From the NCBI GenBank assembly GCA_023231475.1, contig JALJEE010000107.1, positions 1 through 64,000 on the forward strand: a stretch of DNA of 64,000 nucleotides. The letters run 5' to 3'. Below are positions 12,693 to 23,921 of the stretch, one piece after another. The first letter of the stretch is position 1, and the number at the start of each line of letters is the position of its first letter. Under the pieces are notes generated by a model. That model was not told the origin of the DNA. It ran no database searches and saw nothing but the letters and a program-made list of their open reading frames with translations. The translations under genes were made by a program, and so were the position numbers. The stretch is from Seison nebaliae (taxonomy: Eukaryota > Rotifera > Pararotatoria > Seisonacea > Seisonidae).

Positions 12693-14712
12693 TCTCAATT
12701 TATCGAATATATTTGTTGGGAATATTAAATACAATTCGAACTACAAAGCTTTCAATTCCAAACGAAAAATTTGTTCCGATATCCATTTTTCCTCTTTCTA
12801 TCTATTTCAATTTCACTTCTCAACGGTATCTATTTCTTAACGAATTTCTTCAAAATTGTCGGCTTATCTCCAAACCGTTTCTTTTACGTTATTCCTATTA
12901 ATTTTTTCTTTCTCAAATGAATGTACTAAAAACCCTCGAGAATGCCACAACATAAAAATCACAATAATAAATCATAAATAATTTAACTCTAATAATAACT
13001 TTAATAATCAATAAAAATTAGTTGTGGATTCTAAGTTAGGAATATAAAATAGGATATTAAGAATATAATTTGAGAAACTATAGCTAAGGCCTTTTATCGA
13101 TATATATGTTTTATATTTTGCCCATAAAATGTAATATCTCGTGAAATGAAATTTTAAACATGGCTTAAAAAAATTAATTTTATAAAAATCATTTTCAAAT
13201 TAGATATCGTGCACAAAACTTGAAAATTTGCACAAAAAATGCAAAAGTAATAGTTTCGAGAACCAACTTTAATAAAAATTTGAGTAAAAGTCTGTTTGGT
13301 GCACAAAATACTAAATTTTTAATTCTTCAGAAGTTCTGAAAATACGTAAACTATCAATAATAATATTTACCAAAATTTGTATTTGTGGAATATTATTAGT
13401 ATTTGAGATATAATTAATGTAAAACACTGTACTGTTCCCTAAAAATACCCATAATTATGCAATTATTTGACATTGAAGTTTTTTTTTAATTTAACATCTT
13501 AGAATGTGATTTTTGAAAGTCAAAAATTTAGGGAAATGATTATTGTTAATGGTAATGCTAATGTTAATATAAATGCTAGTTAATAGATTATTGAGATTTT
13601 AATTTATGGAGAAGAGAAAAAATAAGAATTTTCATCATGGAAAAGTCTCTGACCACTCCACGCTCCTGCAGAATTTGAATTTTTTAGTTCACAAATTTCT
13701 GAAACGAGATTTTAAAAAATGGAAAAATGTATGTATACTCGTGATCTTATTTGTCCGTTCTTTCAAGATAAAAATCCTTCAATTCTCAACGATGATGCGG
13801 AAAAGAAAGCCAAAGGAAAATCATCTGGTTCCAAGAATATCACCAAAGAACGTGCATGGATTCTCAAATTGTTCTCACTTTTTTTGTTTCCACACATTCG
13901 AAACGAATTATCCAGAGCGTTCTTCTCTTCTTCTCTTAAATCAAAATTCATTTTAAAGTTGAGTTCTATCGTTATACTCCTTGTAGACGATTTTATTCTG
14001 TTCACATTCCTCTCGTTTGATGGTCATAGGACGGCTTATTGGGAGGACATAGATGCAATCCTTCTTTTCTTTCCACCAAATTTGCTACCACTTCCCATTC
14101 TTATGTATATTCATTTATTATATTTTATATTATATTATTAGTTTTCTTGTTCAGATTTTACATTGCCAAATATTCTATCAGATTACTCACCTGTCAGATG
14201 GTCCATCTCGTAACATTTCTCTCATAGAGTTCAAAAATTTCAATTTCTCATACGATTCGGAGTCTAAATTTTCTATCAATTTTTTCTCATTTATCACGAC
14301 GGGAATTTTAAATAATAAATAAATATTTATCATAGCTAATGAAGAATTTATATTGGTATGAAATTTTAAATAGAAGTCTTGTTGTATGCTGTCTAACGGT
14401 ATGTTTCTTTATGAATATAATGCTATTTTAATAAAATTTCAAAATTTTCAAATTCAAATTTTCTCTGATTAATTTTCAATTCAGTAGTAGAATCACATTA
14501 GAATTTACTTTTCGAAAACTATAAATCATTCTCATTAACACTTTTACCTTTATATCAATAAAGTAAAATGGATGAACAATGAAATGGAGATTGTTAATAA
14601 GAGACAATGAGCAATTTTGAAAGTTTATATTGTGAAACTATGAGATGAAAATAAATCAAATTGTAAGTCGATCTAAAGATGAGTTAATAAGTACGATATA
14701 TCGCCACGATCA
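12693..14712. other. AT-rich intergenic region
   Basis: Mostly non-coding, between divergent genes (RNPS1-like leftward, MFS rightward), so it should contain both promoters. I see no clear core promoter. The words gcacaaaa and tgcacaaaaaatgcac recur here (about 13211-13300) and again near 58412 and 58560, perhaps a degraded dispersed repeat. Confidence 0.5.
13719..14141 (+). CDS. Possible orphan ORF, 140 codons
   Basis: ATG to TAG without introns. The first half is hydrophilic (Lys/Asp/Asn/Ser); the second half has two hydrophobic stretches that could be membrane segments. No family recognised. Codon use in the first half resembles the coding genes nearby, but no neighbour, motif or splice pattern supports it. 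It could be a decayed element or chance. Confidence 0.2.
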   Translation: MEKCMYTRDLICPFFQDKNPSILNDDAEKKAKGKSSGSKNITKERAWILKLFSLFLFPHIRNELSRAFFSSSLKSKFILKLSSIVILLVDDFILFTFLSFDGHRTAYWEDIDAILLFFPPNLLPLPILMYIHLLYFILYY

Positions 14713-16452
14713 ATGGAACAAATGGATATCCAGTCTCTATTAGAGTCGGATGACGATTCGAACTCGAACGAACATACTCTTTTGTTATCCAGTTCCAATC
14801 AAGTAATCGTCACCAACGAATCAACAGATGAAGTATCAATCTGGAAGAAATGGAAATTGATTGATACACAAAAGAAATTTTGTTTCTTCTTCGCTTGTAT
14901 TCTCTCCTTCTCCACCAGTTTGATGTATGGATTATTAATTCCATTCTTCCCAATAAACGTTCGTATTTTCTGATCTATTTCAATTGTATATTGATGACTC
15001 TTTTCCGTTTGTGTTAGGCCTACTCCAAAGGATGTTCTTTTAGTGACATCGGATATTTCTTCTTTATTTATGAAGGAGCATTTGTCGTCGCTTCATTGAC
15101 TATTGGAAGATATGTTAAATTTTTTCTTTTCTAATTATTTTCCTTATTTTCTGATAGTTATCACATTTAGGAGTGAAATTCACCGTCGTCTCCGCAACTT
15201 TCTTTCATGCAACTACTACAATTTTATTCGGTCTCGTCATCTATTCTAAGCCTGGACTCACTTTCAAATTATTGACATTCATCATTCGAACGTTCGAAGG
15301 ATTCGCCTGTGGCGCTTTCGTCACATCAGCAACGACGATGTTAACAAGTCTCTTCACAGATGATATGTCTAAATTTATGGTGTTTTTCCTTTTAATTTAT
15401 TAATGAAATTTATTTTTTAGGGAATTCAAGAATTCTTCTTTAGTTTAGGAATGATGACTTCACCAATCATCGGAGGATGGATCTATGAAGTTCATTTCTA
15501 TCCATTTCAATTATTTTATCTTGTTAAACAATATTATATTTAATAAGAAATGTGGTTTCTCTGCACCGTTTTATATCGTCGGAATTTTCGAACTTATTCT
15601 CATGATTTTCACATTCAAATTTATGCCCTCAATTAAACGTTAGTCAAATAATATTTCGTTCATTCTCTCAATTCATTTTCAGCTACACAAAGTGCGGGAA
15701 ATGATTTTGATAAGAAAATTCTAAAATTTTTTGTATCACCCGAAATTTTATTTAGTGTATTTCTTGTGGCATTAGTTTCTTTTGGTTTCGGTTATCTCGA
15801 TCCCACTTTCCAATTAATCGTTGCAAAAGTTTTTTTTATTTTATTTTTTTTTAATTACTCTTTCCCCCTCCCCTCAGTTTTCCAATAGTTCATCAACTGC
15901 TGGTTTGTTGTTCGGATCGTCATGTATACTTTATGGTTTATTGACGCCAATTATTGGTTTATATGTCGATAGACATTTGCCACGTGTAATCTGGTTCTTG
16001 GTGATTGGTGGGATTTTATCTGGTTTCGGTTTCTTATTATTATCTCCATGGCACGTCGTTTTTTTCTGGCTACATCGAAACATGGTGATGTTATGTATAT
16101 CGATGGTTTTATTTGGAATTGGATTCGCATTAATTTCCATTCCAACGTTAACATACATCAACAAGATGGCTGAGTTTCCATTCTTTCCTTCTAAACTATC
16201 TATATAATTATAACTACAACTTCTTTAATTAGACAAAAAGGCTTTCAAATGTCTTTTCAACTTCAAGGAACATTGGCCGGTGTATTTAATGCGGCAATGG
16301 CGATGGGCTTCGCTTTCGGTCCTATTTATGGTGGAGTTGCTGTAGATACGATCGGACTACAATTGTCTAGTTCCATTATCGGTTTCGGAGTACTCTTATG
16401 TACTCTCTTCCTAATTGTAAGTTATTTCATTTCAATAAGAGCGCGCACTTAA
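14713..16452 (+). CDS. MFS transporter, SLC18B1-like
   Basis: Membrane transporter of the major facilitator superfamily, closest by eye to the vesicular amine transporter-related SLC18B1 group (a polyamine carrier in mammals). Model: join(14713..14958, 15018..15113, 15158..15379, 15421..15489, 15548..15638, 15683..15828, 15878..16173, 16233..16452), 461 residues. The N-terminus is acidic and cytosolic; TM1 contains SLMYGLLIPFFPIN; the motif-A-like loop is GRYLSHLGVK; the second half starts after a short linker and carries the paired loop IGLYVDRHLPR; a late helix pair contains LQGTLAGVFNAAMAMGFAFG, typical of TM10-11. All seven introns are 41-59 nt and all joins keep frame. A perfect GTAAGT at 16417 is read through to a stop 33 nt later. 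Substrate not predictable. Confidence 0.82.
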
Positions 16453-16880
16453 AATTGTTACGCGAATTTTTCACTCTGGAAATTTTCTTTTGAAATTAAA
16501 ATTTCTCTTGTCCATAAATAATAATAATAATAATAACGGATTGTCTCATGTAATATTTGAGGAAATTGATGTAATACTTTTGATGCATTACTGACATGAC
16601 GCATAAAAGAACTGAAATAAGGATAAGCGAAATTAAAAATAGTCGATTAAACTTTCTCTCGTTCATTTTCATTATCTTGCACAATAATCAATAATTACCA
16701 TATAATCGACACGGAAGTGATAATTTCTTTCTTTAATCGATTATATAGCCAATAAGAATAATTGCATCACAAATTTCAAATAACAATTCTAGTAAGTAAC
16801 TCATTACAATAGTTCAATTGCTATTCTTCCTAACATTGTAAGTTGTATTTGAAAAGTTAAATTTATCGAATCACAATGTC

Positions 16881-16952
16881 GGTTCTATGGTGTAGCGGTG
16901 AGCACTCTGGACTTTGAATCCAGCGACCCGAGTTCGAATCTCGGTAGGACCT
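16881..16952 (+). tRNA. tRNA-Gln (anticodon TTG)
   Basis: Acceptor strands GGTTCTA/TAGGACC pair (one G-T), with discriminator T at 16952. The anticodon arm CTGGA-CTTTGAA-TCCAG places TTG in the loop, reading CAA. The T-arm has GTTCGAATC and the D-arm AGCGGTGAGC. No intron. Internal A- and B-box promoter elements are present (TGTAGCGGTGAG and GTTCGAATC). Confidence 0.96.
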
Positions 16953-17443
16953 ATAATTTTATCTGTATATTTTAGAAGTAATTAAGATAATTTCAATTTA
17001 ATTTTTCTATATCTTTAATTTCTATTTTTCCGTTATGGAATATTCATGTGGAATATATGTATGAAATTTATACCGAATTTTTTGAATTCATATAATAAAT
17101 GTTATGTGAGTTCTTATATCTTACTTTATTTCACAACTTCCAAACTTCAGAAGAAGTATAGTGGTGAATAAAAAATCAAATATGGTTTATTGTCTATATT
17201 ATTTTTACTTAATTTACCATCTCTTGTCTCCTGATATATGTGCAATTTAATAATTTAGAGCGGAGGAAGAAATTTAATTGAAATTTTATTGCGAAAAATT
17301 ATAAGTGAAATAAAAGAAATAATAATTTTTGTGTTTAGGTATTAGGTATTAGGAACATCAATTTGGAGTAGATAGGTGTTGAGAGATGTATTTGAAAGTA
17401 TCTTGTATATGTCTGGTCTTTACATATCTTCGGGTTTCCCTCT

Positions 17444-17599
17444 CAATGAAATTTCATGATCTCATTGTTCTCCCTCAGGTTTATCTGTTCCAATGAGGGA
17501 GCCGTGATAATCGGAGAATTCCTCACGGTTCCTTGTCTTGGGTGGACCTTCGATAAATTTCCATAATTCTTTTGGTAATTCCAAGGCCGACCCAAGACA
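17444..17599. other. Four consecutive perfect-stem hairpins (possible ncRNA or element)
   Basis: Head-to-tail inverted repeats: CAATGA 17444-17449 with TCATTG 17462-17467; CTCCCTCA 17470-17477 with TGAGGGAG 17494-17501; CCGTGA 17502-17507 with TCACGG 17523-17528; TGTCTTGGGT 17534-17543 with ACCCAAGACA 17590-17599. Spacers between hairpins are 0-5 nt and the segment is more GC-rich than its surroundings. No known RNA family recognised. It could be a structured RNA or part of a non-autonomous mobile element. Confidence 0.5.
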
Positions 17600-18324
17600 T
17601 TTGGAATTCCTGGAACTCGTTAGGAAAATTCTTCCCAGAACTGCCTACTAAAGATAAAAGGAGATATATTATAAAATTGAAAATATAAATAATTTTCGTC
17701 TCAATTTATACTCGACGTCCAAAAACTATAAGCGAATTGAATTATGACACGTATTGAATGTGAACGAACGACTGTTGTACGTATAATAATTTCATTGGAT
17801 AAATATAAAATTAAGATTAATTAAATTACTTTATCATGTTGCCATGGAAAGAGAATTGAAGTTATTTGTGTTAATTTTAGAGTATTCTAAAAATTAGTTT
17901 TCCTTTAAAAATGAAGCATAACCAAAAAACGACAATTTGTTTTGACGTTTATCGACGCTTTCTTCACCAAACAAGTTTCTCCCACTCATAGTACTTCCAA
18001 GCTACTTTTTTTTATACTTTTTATAAAAAAAAAGGGAATCGTTCTGCGAAGAACATATAAGAATACATATCTACATTTATTAATTATAAAGTCAAAACTG
18101 AAAAATTATAATGAAATTCACTGAACAAACTGTCAGTAATAAGTTTCCTTCCAATTCTTAAACTTACAAAAATTCCACATTAACATAATACTTCATAAAA
18201 AGATAGTTTCCAGCACTTTGTGACTACCGAATAAGTTCCACAATCGCTGTTCTATATTTAGAAAATCCATAATTATTCTTTTCTTTCGGGTCATCGGGCC
18301 GCGGAGCTTTCGGTCAACCCAAAA

Positions 18325-18464
18325 TTTCGGAGAGGAATTCACTCTCAAAATAGTGAGAAATCCATTTCGGAGAGGAATTGACCATTTAGATCGATATCCG
18401 GGAGAAATTCAACTCTAAAGTCATATATTAACTCCATTTCGAAGAGGAAATCACTCTAAAGTCA
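18325..18464. repeat. Degenerate tandem repeat, 33-40-nt spacing
   Basis: Four copies related to tttcggagaggaattcactc begin near 18325, 18365, about 18398 and 18437; the last two also share ctctaaagtca. The first copy is preceded by a GC-rich stretch (18290-18320). No coding potential seen. Confidence 0.7.
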
Positions 18465-19105
18465 AAATAATCATGAATCGTTTATATAAGGAATTTACTA
18501 AGATTTGCCAATTTTTTTTCTTTCAAAGTTGATTGATTAAATTCCACATTTATCATGGTAGGTTTAATGTTTTAATCCAATTTATTTTTTTTTTTTTTTT
18601 TTTTATTATAAAATCAAATCCCCTCGGGGTAAATTAAAAAGAAAATGAGATAGATTACTGTACAAATTGTCAATGATAAGTTTGGTATATGATTAGTCAT
18701 ATGATTGGTATAGTCATATAGTAGTGATTAACGTTTGTTGTTGAAAGAAGACGTAAAACGAAGAATTGTGGAGAGTCACTAGATAAGGAACGTTGGTCAT
18801 CAGGGAGGGACATTGGGAAATGATACCGAAGATACGAATAAAAGGAAGAGTAGTTTATTGTATGGAAAAGAACTAATTTAAGAATTAATAAAAATGATGA
18901 ACACGCGTGAGTCTTCAGTTTGAGATTGTATTTCGTTCCATTACAGATAATAATATTATAATTACAGATTCACGAAGGAAAATGAATGGGATTCATGGAA
19001 ATGAGAATATTGGAAAAATTATATTAAATAATAAGCGAAAGGTTAAAATAGGTAATTAAATAAAATAACATTTAGAATAAATATAAGGAATAGTTCAATG
19101 AAGTG

Positions 19106-22100
19106 ATGGCGAATAACAAAGAATGGTATTCGATGACACAGATCGGTGGTATTACCTCGAACATAATTATAGGTAATTTATATAAGAATGAAGATGAATA
19201 TGCTCATCATATTTCCACGTCGTCCTTTAATAATAATGCCGTTGTCACTTCATTGATTCATGGGAAACATTTATGGTTGTATTTAGCCCGTCAAATGACT
19301 GTGATGAATTTCAAAATAAATTTATCTTCTAATATAAAAAATCGATCAAATAGATCTCCGATCAATGGATTATGTTCATTATCGGGACGATCAGACAATA
19401 GCAGAATCATAAGTTGTTGTGTTGAATCGAAATGTGATACGATTCTGGTATTTGTTGGTTGTAGTGATGGAAGTGTTCATTTGTTGAATAATCATTTGGA
19501 GCCATTGAGAATTATAAAGAAATATACGAATATGGGATTGAATCAAATGAAAACGTTCAAAAATGGAGAGAATATTCATCTTGTTCTTCTCTATAAGAAT
19601 TCCTCGATATTTCATGTCGAATTAACGAATGAATGGTTTGAATATGCTATAGTAAAGAAGAAGAAGAATTTGGATGAAGAGAAATATTTGGAAGAAATCG
19701 AATCGAAATTATTAAATATCGATATGAATTTCCATTCACTTCTCAGAAATTTGAATAATGATGAAGGAACTTTAAATTCTTTTTTTAATTTCGTCATTGA
19801 TCCAAATGACTCGAATAAATCAGATGGACGAACATATTCAGATATAATGAGAGCGAATGCATTCGCTCTCCATTCGATTGATAAGAAAAATTTGAAAAGT
19901 TTCTCTAAAAATTCCACCATGATAAATTCGAATATTTTCGATAAGAATTACCGATTATGTCTCATCACCAATGAACGACCGTCAACACTTCTCATTGTTT
20001 ATTATGATCTGAATGAGAAACAAACATATTCAAAGATTCTCTCTCAAGTCTGGAATTATATTCCACAATCATTAAATTTGATAAGTTTCCATCATCATCC
20101 AGAATTGAAACAAGAAATCGCAATGACATCTCATCCCAATGGAGGGAATGAAAGAGTTTGGTTAAAGAATGAACGTCATTTATTAATAAGGAGACAACAT
20201 TTAGAGAATTGTGAGAATAATGATAGTCCGATCATTCTACAATTTTCTGACGAATATTCTTATGAGAATTTAGTGATGAGTTCTGATGGGAATCATCTCA
20301 TTTGTTTATGTGCTAATAATCGATTGAGAATTCGTTCATTGAAGAATTTCCGTTTAACACATAACTTAAAAGGATATCGTAATGCAGTGGTTACTTCATG
20401 TTTGATCAATTCAAGAAATATTCCGTCATTTTCTTCCATTTGTATTTATGTTCCAAAATTGAATATTTTCGATTTTGTTAATGGAAATCAGTTGGATAAT
20501 ATGAAACGAATTGAGAATTCTTTCAAATATGATTTACTCGATAACTCGGAATGTTCGATGGATTTGTTGTTTGATGATAATACATTTGCCTTAATACCAT
20601 CGAAGAATCAATATAATCATCTCATCTTCTTAACTTTCTCATTGAACGATTTTCATGAAAATATCAAAATTTTTCAAATGAAATTTCTGAAAAAGAGTGA
20701 ATTAAATCAATCGACTGATAATTCGATGACAATATCGATAAACGATAAATTGAAAAATATTGATATTATTAAAACGACGACGTTGCCAATCCAAGAGAAA
20801 GATAAATTGATCTGTCAAATTTTCTCTTCTCATCTCTATTCGTCGACGATGGAGGAGAATGATGAGAAATTGTTCAATAATCATTTAATGGAATTGATGG
20901 ATCGATTGGGAGAATTAAATAATGAAAAGATCGACTATATTAATGAAATTAATAATCAATTTACAAATATTTATATAAAAAAATCGAAATTGTCATTTAA
21001 AACCGTTTTCAGTCATTTCATTTTATTAATGAAATTAACTCCATTTGATGAATTATCGACAAATGAGTCATTTGACAACTCTAATCAGGATGGTGACTGT
21101 AAACAATTATTTTCTTACATAATTTTCTTTTCCGTTTTATTTTATGTTTATTTGGAGATGATGATAAACAAATCAGAAATAAAACCAGATGAAATTCAAT
21201 TAATTGAAACTGACAATTTACAATGGAGAACATTAACAGAATTAACGGAGAATGATAATTTAAATGATTCTTTCAACAACATTAAAGAAATTGATAATAA
21301 TATTTCATTCAATACATTTTTCGAATTATTTTCATTTGATCGAAGTCGAAGTCATTTCAATATGGAAGAATTGACAATCAATATCGATAATCATATAAAG
21401 GAATTGATTGGGATTTGGAGGAGAATCATTATGAGGAACGAGAGTATATTTAATAATGAATTAATTATACAATTGAAATGTATATTGGACTCATTTGGAA
21501 ATGATTATCGATTATCGATTGGCAAAGGAAGAAATTCGATTGCTATTCCAGTCATCTATAATTTGTGGAAATCAAAAAATTTAATTAAATATTTTTATGG
21601 AATCGAATTTATAGAAATGCTCATTAATTATTTAATGGAAGATAATATTATGGTAACTGTTAATGAGAATTATTTGGAAACGGTCAATCAACTGAAACCG
21701 ATAATTTCCATCGTCAAATTTGAATGGATTGAAGAATGGAAATTATTTAAAAAATCATCAACTGAACAATTTACTAATTATTTTTTCGATGTATTAGAAG
21801 AAGGTATTCATCAAATTAATGACAATACACTTTTCTTGAAATTATTGACTGGGAAATTTTATCAGAAAATTATCAAATCGAATAATTTAATGGGAATGAA
21901 TCGATTTTATTCATTGTTGAATTTAATTCCATTACAAGTCTTTTCCTCTAACGATTATCATCAGTTGTCATTGATTATGAAAGAATTGAAGGAATTTATT
22001 TATGTGAAAGAATTAACATTACTCATGGATAAGATTCGAATATCGATCAACGAAGAAAAAACGATAAGATTTGAAAGAATTGACAATGAATCAATTGTCG

Positions 22101-23911
22101 ATTATAGATATTTAACCAGAAGATTCGTCTCCTCATTTTTGACGCTTTATCAAATTATAGAAAATAATCAGAACTTAAGTGAACAAAACAATTTTCAAAT
22201 GGATAATTTACTCGAATTAATTGACATATTGAAATCAGATAACAATCTCAAATTTTTAAATATTCGATCGATTATTTTTGAATTGTTTTCTGAAATATTC
22301 TCCCGATATATCGATGATGATTCACAAATAAGTTTATCGATTTGTAAGAATATTTTATGGAACAATCATTCGACCCATAATAAATTATGTTCAGTCATTC
22401 ATGTAGAGGGGATGATGGGAATATTTGTGGAATTCACTCGAGCCATCTTCTCTAAAGTTTTACTTCAAAATATTTTACTTAAAGAAACGAACGTCAGATA
22501 TATGGAAACATTAACTTATCAATTACTCTTATATTCACAATTAAATAACAACAAAAATGAGATTAATGATGTGACAGAGATGTTTGTTGATGCCATTGAT
22601 GATAATCGTCCAATTATCTTCAATAATTATGGATGGTCAAATCAATCAGAATATTGTGAATTCAATGAAGAGAGATTTCTATTAATTCTCTTACTAAAAT
22701 TAATAGATAAAGATATGAATCGATTAAATCAATTATCGATCAATATCGATCATATTTCTTCATTTACTTTCATTCAATTGAAAATTATTTTATTCTTCTC
22801 AAAATTGGACGTTTTCATTCTGGAGAAATTCGGAAAAAGTCTTCCAGAAAATTCATTTTTAAATAATCCAAATCTTTTCACACAATCGACTGATGACGAA
22901 TTATATGATAATTTAATTTTCCTCATCTCAACGTTGACGTCAGATGAATTACAAGAAGAAATTCTTTTTTTTCTTAAACGTTCTTATGAGGATCATCAGA
23001 AGTATTTAGTAAAACAAAACAATATCGTACCTTCAATTAATGAATATAAAAATCTTGTGAAATTCATTCAATCGATATTTGTCAATACAAATCTATTAAT
23101 ATTTGATCATCAAATGATCCGAGAATTCTTTCAACGACTTATCAAACATTCAAATTCCAATGTCATATTTTCTGATTTTTATAAATTATTGAACGATTTC
23201 TTTAACATCCATTTCGTTGTTCAATTATTACAAATGGGTTCTCCATATCTCATTCTCATTCGTCGATATCTTATAACTGCCATCAATCTCGATAATGATC
23301 TCAGAGAAATTTTAATGACTCTACTCTGCGACCATTTCGTTTATCCCATTTTCTTTGATATCATCGTCTTCATATTAGATAAGAAATCTTATATTGGAAT
23401 CGACAGTAAAATGAGTGCCCCAGTGAAAAAGCGTGAAGCATTTTACAAATATTATCATGTACATTTCCACAATGTCTTCAATCGGAAAAACAAGAAAAGT
23501 TTCACTATCAATACAATTCGAGCTGATGATCTCAAAAATTTATTTGATGAACTCTTTGCCATTATTCCGGAGACGGATTCTTGTTTTATCAGATCTGAAT
23601 TATTTCAATTGTTGAAAACGAAAATGAACCTGATGCAAAAACGATTAGACAAACGGTTTGAAATTATGGATCTATTCTCTCACACTAAAACTAGAGATAT
23701 TAAAACTCGTGAAAAATTTTATGAGATTATCGAACATTATGAAGATAATTTCAATATCATTTCTTATATTCTTCAACTACTCCAAATTATGCAGTTGATT
23801 ATGCAAGAAGTCGTCAACTCAAATGATGATATTCGTATTATAAAAGAAAATGAATTACTAACTACCGTCGTTCAAATCCTTTTACATGTTCGCGTCAATA
23901 AATTTACTTAA
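19106..23911 (+). CDS. RAB3GAP2: Large intronless protein, Rab3GAP2-like (non-catalytic Rab3 GAP subunit)
   Basis: 1601 codons from ATG 19106 to TAA 23911 with no intron. The N-terminal third looks like a beta-propeller: FVGCSDGSVHLLNN near residue 130, then around 385-460 the series SSDGNHLICLCANNRLRI, LKGYRNA (about 421-426) and SICIYVPKLNIFDF. This order matches the N-terminal domain of Rab3GAP2, where a 'WKGYRDA' turn is followed by 'VIYAPRRGLLEIW'-type strands. The remainder is helical and Asn/Ile-rich with no recognisable motif. Rab3GAP2 stabilises and targets the catalytic subunit that acts on Rab3 and Rab18; human is about 1390 residues, so this is longer. Alternatives are other propeller-plus-solenoid proteins such as Nup160. 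The assignment rests on short motifs only; the symbol is tentative. Confidence 0.58.
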   Translation: MANNKEWYSMTQIGGITSNIIIGNLYKNEDEYAHHISTSSFNNNAVVTSLIHGKHLWLYLARQMTVMNFKINLSSNIKNRSNRSPINGLCSLSGRSDNSRIISCCVESKCDTILVFVGCSDGSVHLLNNHLEPLRIIKKYTNMGLNQMKTFKNGENIHLVLLYKNSSIFHVELTNEWFEYAIVKKKKNLDEEKYLEEIESKLLNIDMNFHSLLRNLNNDEGTLNSFFNFVIDPNDSNKSDGRTYSDIMRANAFALHSIDKKNLKSFSKNSTMINSNIFDKNYRLCLITNERPSTLLIVYYDLNEKQTYSKILSQVWNYIPQSLNLISFHHHPELKQEIAMTSHPNGGNERVWLKNERHLLIRRQHLENCENNDSPIILQFSDEYSYENLVMSSDGNHLICLCANNRLRIRSLKNFRLTHNLKGYRNAVVTSCLINSRNIPSFSSICIYVPKLNIFDFVNGNQLDNMKRIENSFKYDLLDNSECSMDLLFDDNTFALIPSKNQYNHLIFLTFSLNDFHENIKIFQMKFLKKSELNQSTDNSMTISINDKLKNIDIIKTTTLPIQEKDKLICQIFSSHLYSSTMEENDEKLFNNHLMELMDRLGELNNEKIDYINEINNQFTNIYIKKSKLSFKTVFSHFILLMKLTPFDELSTNESFDNSNQDGDCKQLFSYIIFFSVLFYVYLEMMINKSEIKPDEIQLIETDNLQWRTLTELTENDNLNDSFNNIKEIDNNISFNTFFELFSFDRSRSHFNMEELTINIDNHIKELIGIWRRIIMRNESIFNNELIIQLKCILDSFGNDYRLSIGKGRNSIAIPVIYNLWKSKNLIKYFYGIEFIEMLINYLMEDNIMVTVNENYLETVNQLKPIISIVKFEWIEEWKLFKKSSTEQFTNYFFDVLEEGIHQINDNTLFLKLLTGKFYQKIIKSNNLMGMNRFYSLLNLIPLQVFSSNDYHQLSLIMKELKEFIYVKELTLLMDKIRISINEEKTIRFERIDNESIVDYRYLTRRFVSSFLTLYQIIENNQNLSEQNNFQMDNLLELIDILKSDNNLKFLNIRSIIFELFSEIFSRYIDDDSQISLSICKNILWNNHSTHNKLCSVIHVEGMMGIFVEFTRAIFSKVLLQNILLKETNVRYMETLTYQLLLYSQLNNNKNEINDVTEMFVDAIDDNRPIIFNNYGWSNQSEYCEFNEERFLLILLLKLIDKDMNRLNQLSINIDHISSFTFIQLKIILFFSKLDVFILEKFGKSLPENSFLNNPNLFTQSTDDELYDNLIFLISTLTSDELQEEILFFLKRSYEDHQKYLVKQNNIVPSINEYKNLVKFIQSIFVNTNLLIFDHQMIREFFQRLIKHSNSNVIFSDFYKLLNDFFNIHFVVQLLQMGSPYLILIRRYLITAINLDNDLREILMTLLCDHFVYPIFFDIIVFILDKKSYIGIDSKMSAPVKKREAFYKYYHVHFHNVFNRKNKKSFTINTIRADDLKNLFDELFAIIPETDSCFIRSELFQLLKTKMNLMQKRLDKRFEIMDLFSHTKTRDIKTREKFYEIIEHYEDNFNIISYILQLLQIMQLIMQEVVNSNDDIRIIKENELLTTVVQILLHVRVNKFT

Positions 23912-23915
23912 AACT

Positions 23916-23921
23916 GAATAA
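23916..23921 (+). terminator. Polyadenylation signal AATAAA
   Basis: Starts 5 nt after the stop codon of the Rab3GAP2-like gene, implying a very short 3' UTR. Confidence 0.5.

Larger units (their letters stand above)
16453..19105. other. Intergenic region with tRNA and structured repeats
   Basis: Apart from the tRNA, a hairpin array at 17444-17599 and direct repeats at 18325-18464, I see no gene. An oligo-T run occupies 18585-18604, followed at 18622-18631 by the short GC palindrome CCCCTCGGGG. Confidence 0.5.
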
